From: Sulfuritalea sp.
GTDB lineage: Bacteria > Pseudomonadota > Gammaproteobacteria > Burkholderiales > Methylophilaceae
DNA length: 45,588 bases
Reading direction: 5' to 3'
NCBI GenBank assembly: GCA_021738125.1
Contig: JAIPCR010000006.1
Location: 1-45,588 of the forward strand
In this document: in pieces, positions 43,846-45,588 of the stretch
Numbering within the stretch: the first letter of the stretch is position 1
Layout: the number at the start of each line of letters is the position of its first letter
The notes under the pieces: generated by a model
What the model saw: the letters and a program-made list of their open reading frames with translations, nothing else
The model's database searches: none
What the model was told of the DNA's origin: nothing
Program-made: the position numbers and the translations under genes

Positions 43846-44964
43846 TCAATCACTCAGTCTTGCATCACCCCAGCGTAGTGGACAACGATCATCACCGATG
43901 TAATAGGTTTCGCCAGCACGATCAACGCAGTAACTCGATGAAACAATCATTTCAGAAAACGTCATATCAGCGCTAATGCGTGTGTATTCAAACAACACTG
44001 AACGAATGACTTTGGCATTTTTATAAATGTGCGAGCCATGCGATATCCAGCATGGGCCAACAATCTCAGCACCCGCATCAATTTGCACACCTGAATCGAT
44101 ATAGACTGGGCCAGTTATGTTAACGTTATCCCAATCAATACGGGTATTAAGCCCCACCCACACCCCTGGCTTCACTTCTTTACCGGGCATTTTCATATAA
44201 CTTATTTCACCACGCAACACGCGCTGTAACACTTCCCAGTAATCTGAAATGCGGCCAATATCAATCCAGTTATACTGGCGTGTTTGTGCGTAGAACGGCA
44301 GTTTATTTTCCACCAGTAGCGGGAATAACTGGCTACCAATATCAAAGTTTTGTTTGGCAGGAATTAAGTTGATGGCCTCAGGCTCGAAAAAGTAAATGCC
44401 GGTACTGGCTTGGTTTGAGCGCGCTTCTGCGGGCGTTGGTTTTTCTTGAAATGAAATGACACGGCCACTTGCATCTGTTTCTACGATACCGTAATTACTC
44501 ACCTCACTGGCAGGCACTTCCATGGTCACCACACTCACCATAGCTTTTTTCTGCTGGTGCTCTAATAATGCTGCGCTAATATCAAGGTCTATCAGCGCAT
44601 CACCACACATTACAATCGTGGTTTGGTCAAAAAATCCACCAAAATCTTGAATATGGCGCATGCCGCCTGCTGAACCTTTTGGCTTAGCCGTCAACTCACC
44701 GTGATTGTAATTACCCTCGTAGGAATACCCAATTTGCACACCCCAGCGCTGGCCATTACCAAAATATTGCTCAATTTTTCTGTTCAAGTGCGCAACGTTA
44801 ATCATTATTTCTTGCACGCCATGCCGCGCCAAATGCTCAATCAGGTACTCCATCACTGGCTTACCTAAAATAGGAATCATCGGCTTAGGAATGTCTTTAG
44901 TCAGCGGCCGCACGCGCGTACCCTGCCCTGCGGCTAAAATCATTCCCTTAAGTGGCTGAGTCAT
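43846..44964 (-). CDS. Sugar-phosphate nucleotidyltransferase with left-handed beta-helix tail
   Basis: A 372-residue enzyme that makes a nucleotide-sugar from NTP and sugar 1-phosphate. The N-terminal signature GMILAAGQGTRVRPLTKDIPKPMIPILGKPVMEYL holds the nucleotide-binding loop. GSAGGMRHIQ and MCGDALIDLD (metal-binding Asp) follow, and about residues 265-370 form a hexapeptide-repeat beta-helix (GVWVGLNTRIDWDNVNI, DSGVQIDAGAEIVGPC). It resembles mannose-1-phosphate guanylyltransferase and glucose-1-phosphate nucleotidyltransferases; which sugar and nucleotide are used cannot be read. The chosen ATG 44964 has AGGA nine bases upstream; the frame is open 11 codons further to 44997. Confidence 0.9.
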   Translation of the reverse strand: MTQPLKGMILAAGQGTRVRPLTKDIPKPMIPILGKPVMEYLIEHLARHGVQEIMINVAHLNRKIEQYFGNGQRWGVQIGYSYEGNYNHGELTAKPKGSAGGMRHIQDFGGFFDQTTIVMCGDALIDLDISAALLEHQQKKAMVSVVTMEVPASEVSNYGIVETDASGRVISFQEKPTPAEARSNQASTGIYFFEPEAINLIPAKQNFDIGSQLFPLLVENKLPFYAQTRQYNWIDIGRISDYWEVLQRVLRGEISYMKMPGKEVKPGVWVGLNTRIDWDNVNITGPVYIDSGVQIDAGAEIVGPCWISHGSHIYKNAKVIRSVLFEYTRISADMTFSEMIVSSSYCVDRAGETYYIGDDRCPLRWGDARLSD

Positions 44965-45048
44965 TACAATTTTTCCTATTGGCTTTTTATGACGCATTTA
45001 AAATTCATCTAAGCTAAATTATCGCATGAAGGTAATCTTACACCCAAT

Positions 45049-45083
45049 AAAAAAAGTCTCTAATCTTGATGACTAGAGACTTT
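45049..45083 (-). terminator. Rho-independent terminator after the RTX gene
   Basis: AAAGTCTCTA / TAGAGACTTT (45074-45083 and 45053-45062 on the plus strand) forms a 10-bp stem with an 11-base loop. On the minus strand it is followed by a run of T (45055-45049). It lies 20 bases after the RTX reading frame ends and before the nucleotidyltransferase gene. Confidence 0.88.
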
Positions 45084-45102
45084 AGTTAATTTGATTAACG
45101 AC

Positions 45103-45588
45103 TTAGTCGGTAATCAGTTTTTGTTTAGTGAGCAAATCTTGAATAATGGCATTGTCATCAGCAAAACTTTGTACTAAATTCACACCAGTTAAAGTGATGG
45201 TTTGTACGTCATTCGCTTGACTAAAAGTCGGACTAAACTGTCCAGTCGAGCTTACATGAACGATAGTATTTCCCCCGGTATATTCAAAATGTAAGTAGTT
45301 AGCAAGAATCCCCGTATTTTCACTTACTAATAAATCTCTTAAATCAAGCACATCACCGCCAAGCGCTACAGAGGCAACATTAAAATCAGTAATCGCATCA
45401 GTCACAGGTACGCCAATAGCGCCCCCATCACCGAGCTTCCACACAAAAGTATCTGCTCCCAGACCACCGGTCAATGTATCTGCTCCTGCACCACCTATGA
45501 GCGTGTCCGCACCAGATCCGCCTGTGATTGTATCCGCACGCCCACCACCAGTAATATTGAAGGCACCATTGCTCTCAGCAGCACCATT
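45103..45588 (-). CDS. C-terminal end of an RTX/calcium-binding-repeat protein (cut by window end)
   Basis: The reading frame stays open to the window edge; 162 codons up to the stop at 45103 are visible. The first 50 or so residues contain about four glycine/aspartate nonapeptide repeats (GGGRADTIT, GGSGADTLI, GGAGADTLT, GGLGADTFV), the calcium-binding beta-roll of RTX proteins. A type I secretion C-terminal domain follows, with VTDAITDFNVASVALGGDVLDLRDLL, typical of hemolysin-type secreted proteins and large adhesins. The protein is presumably exported by a type I (HlyBD/TolC-like) system not seen here. What activity the missing N-terminal part carries is unknown. Confidence 0.9.
   Translation of the reverse strand, partial: NGAAESNGAFNITGGGRADTITGGSGADTLIGGAGADTLTGGLGADTFVWKLGDGGAIGVPVTDAITDFNVASVALGGDVLDLRDLLVSENTGILANYLHFEYTGGNTIVHVSSTGQFSPTFSQANDVQTITLTGVNLVQSFADDNAIIQDLLTKQKLITD

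Noticed and set aside
1..45588. CRISPR arrays, insertion sequences, prophage or integrase attachment sites
   Set aside because: No regularly spaced repeats, transposase or integrase reading frames were seen; the tRNA-Ser gene has no partial duplicate nearby.

Overview
The window is a gene-dense, low-GC (roughly 40 %) chromosomal segment of a flagellated betaproteobacterium. The FlhDC master regulator, CysB-type assimilatory sulfate genes with a DUF934 protein, a monofunctional formate-tetrahydrofolate ligase and the general protein style point to Methylophilaceae (Methylotenera/Methylophilus-like methylotrophs). That assignment is inference from gene content; no 16S rRNA is present. I see no transposase, prophage or CRISPR array.

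Layout. (1) 1-2.4 kb, minus strand: the 5' part of fhs (cut by the window edge), a DUF302 lipoprotein and cysB. (2) 2.5-9.1 kb, plus strand: an assimilatory sulfate reduction cluster, tauE-like permease - cysI - DUF934 - cysH - cysD - cysN, followed by fdxA and a terminator. CysDN makes APS, the [4Fe-4S]-type CysH reduces APS directly to sulfite and CysI reduces sulfite to sulfide; CysB lies divergently next to it as the likely activator. (3) 9.2-9.7 kb: a YgjP-like metalloprotease gene split by a one-base frameshift exactly before its HExxH motif. (4) 9.7-22.1 kb: a two-armed flagellar locus. The left arm (minus) is flhD-flhC-membrane methyltransferase-motA-motB; the right arm (plus) is flhB-flhA-flhF-flhG-fliA-motC-motD. 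Between them lies about 670 bp with a consensus sigma-28 promoter reading towards flhDC, a weaker one facing it, a 19-bp perfect hairpin and an extremely AT-rich block. The locus encodes two stator systems and an FlhG that has lost its ATPase motifs.

(5) 22.1-24.7 kb, minus: an unrecognised protein and a YheS-like ABC-F ATPase that starts with TTG just downstream of a terminator-like hairpin. (6) 24.9-35.6 kb, plus: yhdP (AsmA-like), a nitrilase-family amidase, tldD, mfd and a DedA protein. (7) 35.6-41.8 kb, minus: an AddAB-type helicase-nuclease pair for double-strand-break repair. (8) 41.9-45.6 kb: a small lipoprotein that seems to start at ATT, a GT4 glycosyltransferase, tRNA-Ser(GGA), a sugar-phosphate nucleotidyltransferase and the C-terminal end of an RTX/calcium-repeat secreted protein that runs off the window.

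Most of the window is conserved housekeeping. The parts most worth a second look are the flagellar intergenic region (possible FliA-to-FlhDC positive feedback with crossing promoters), the degenerate FlhG, the split protease, the ATT start and the leader of the ABC-F gene.
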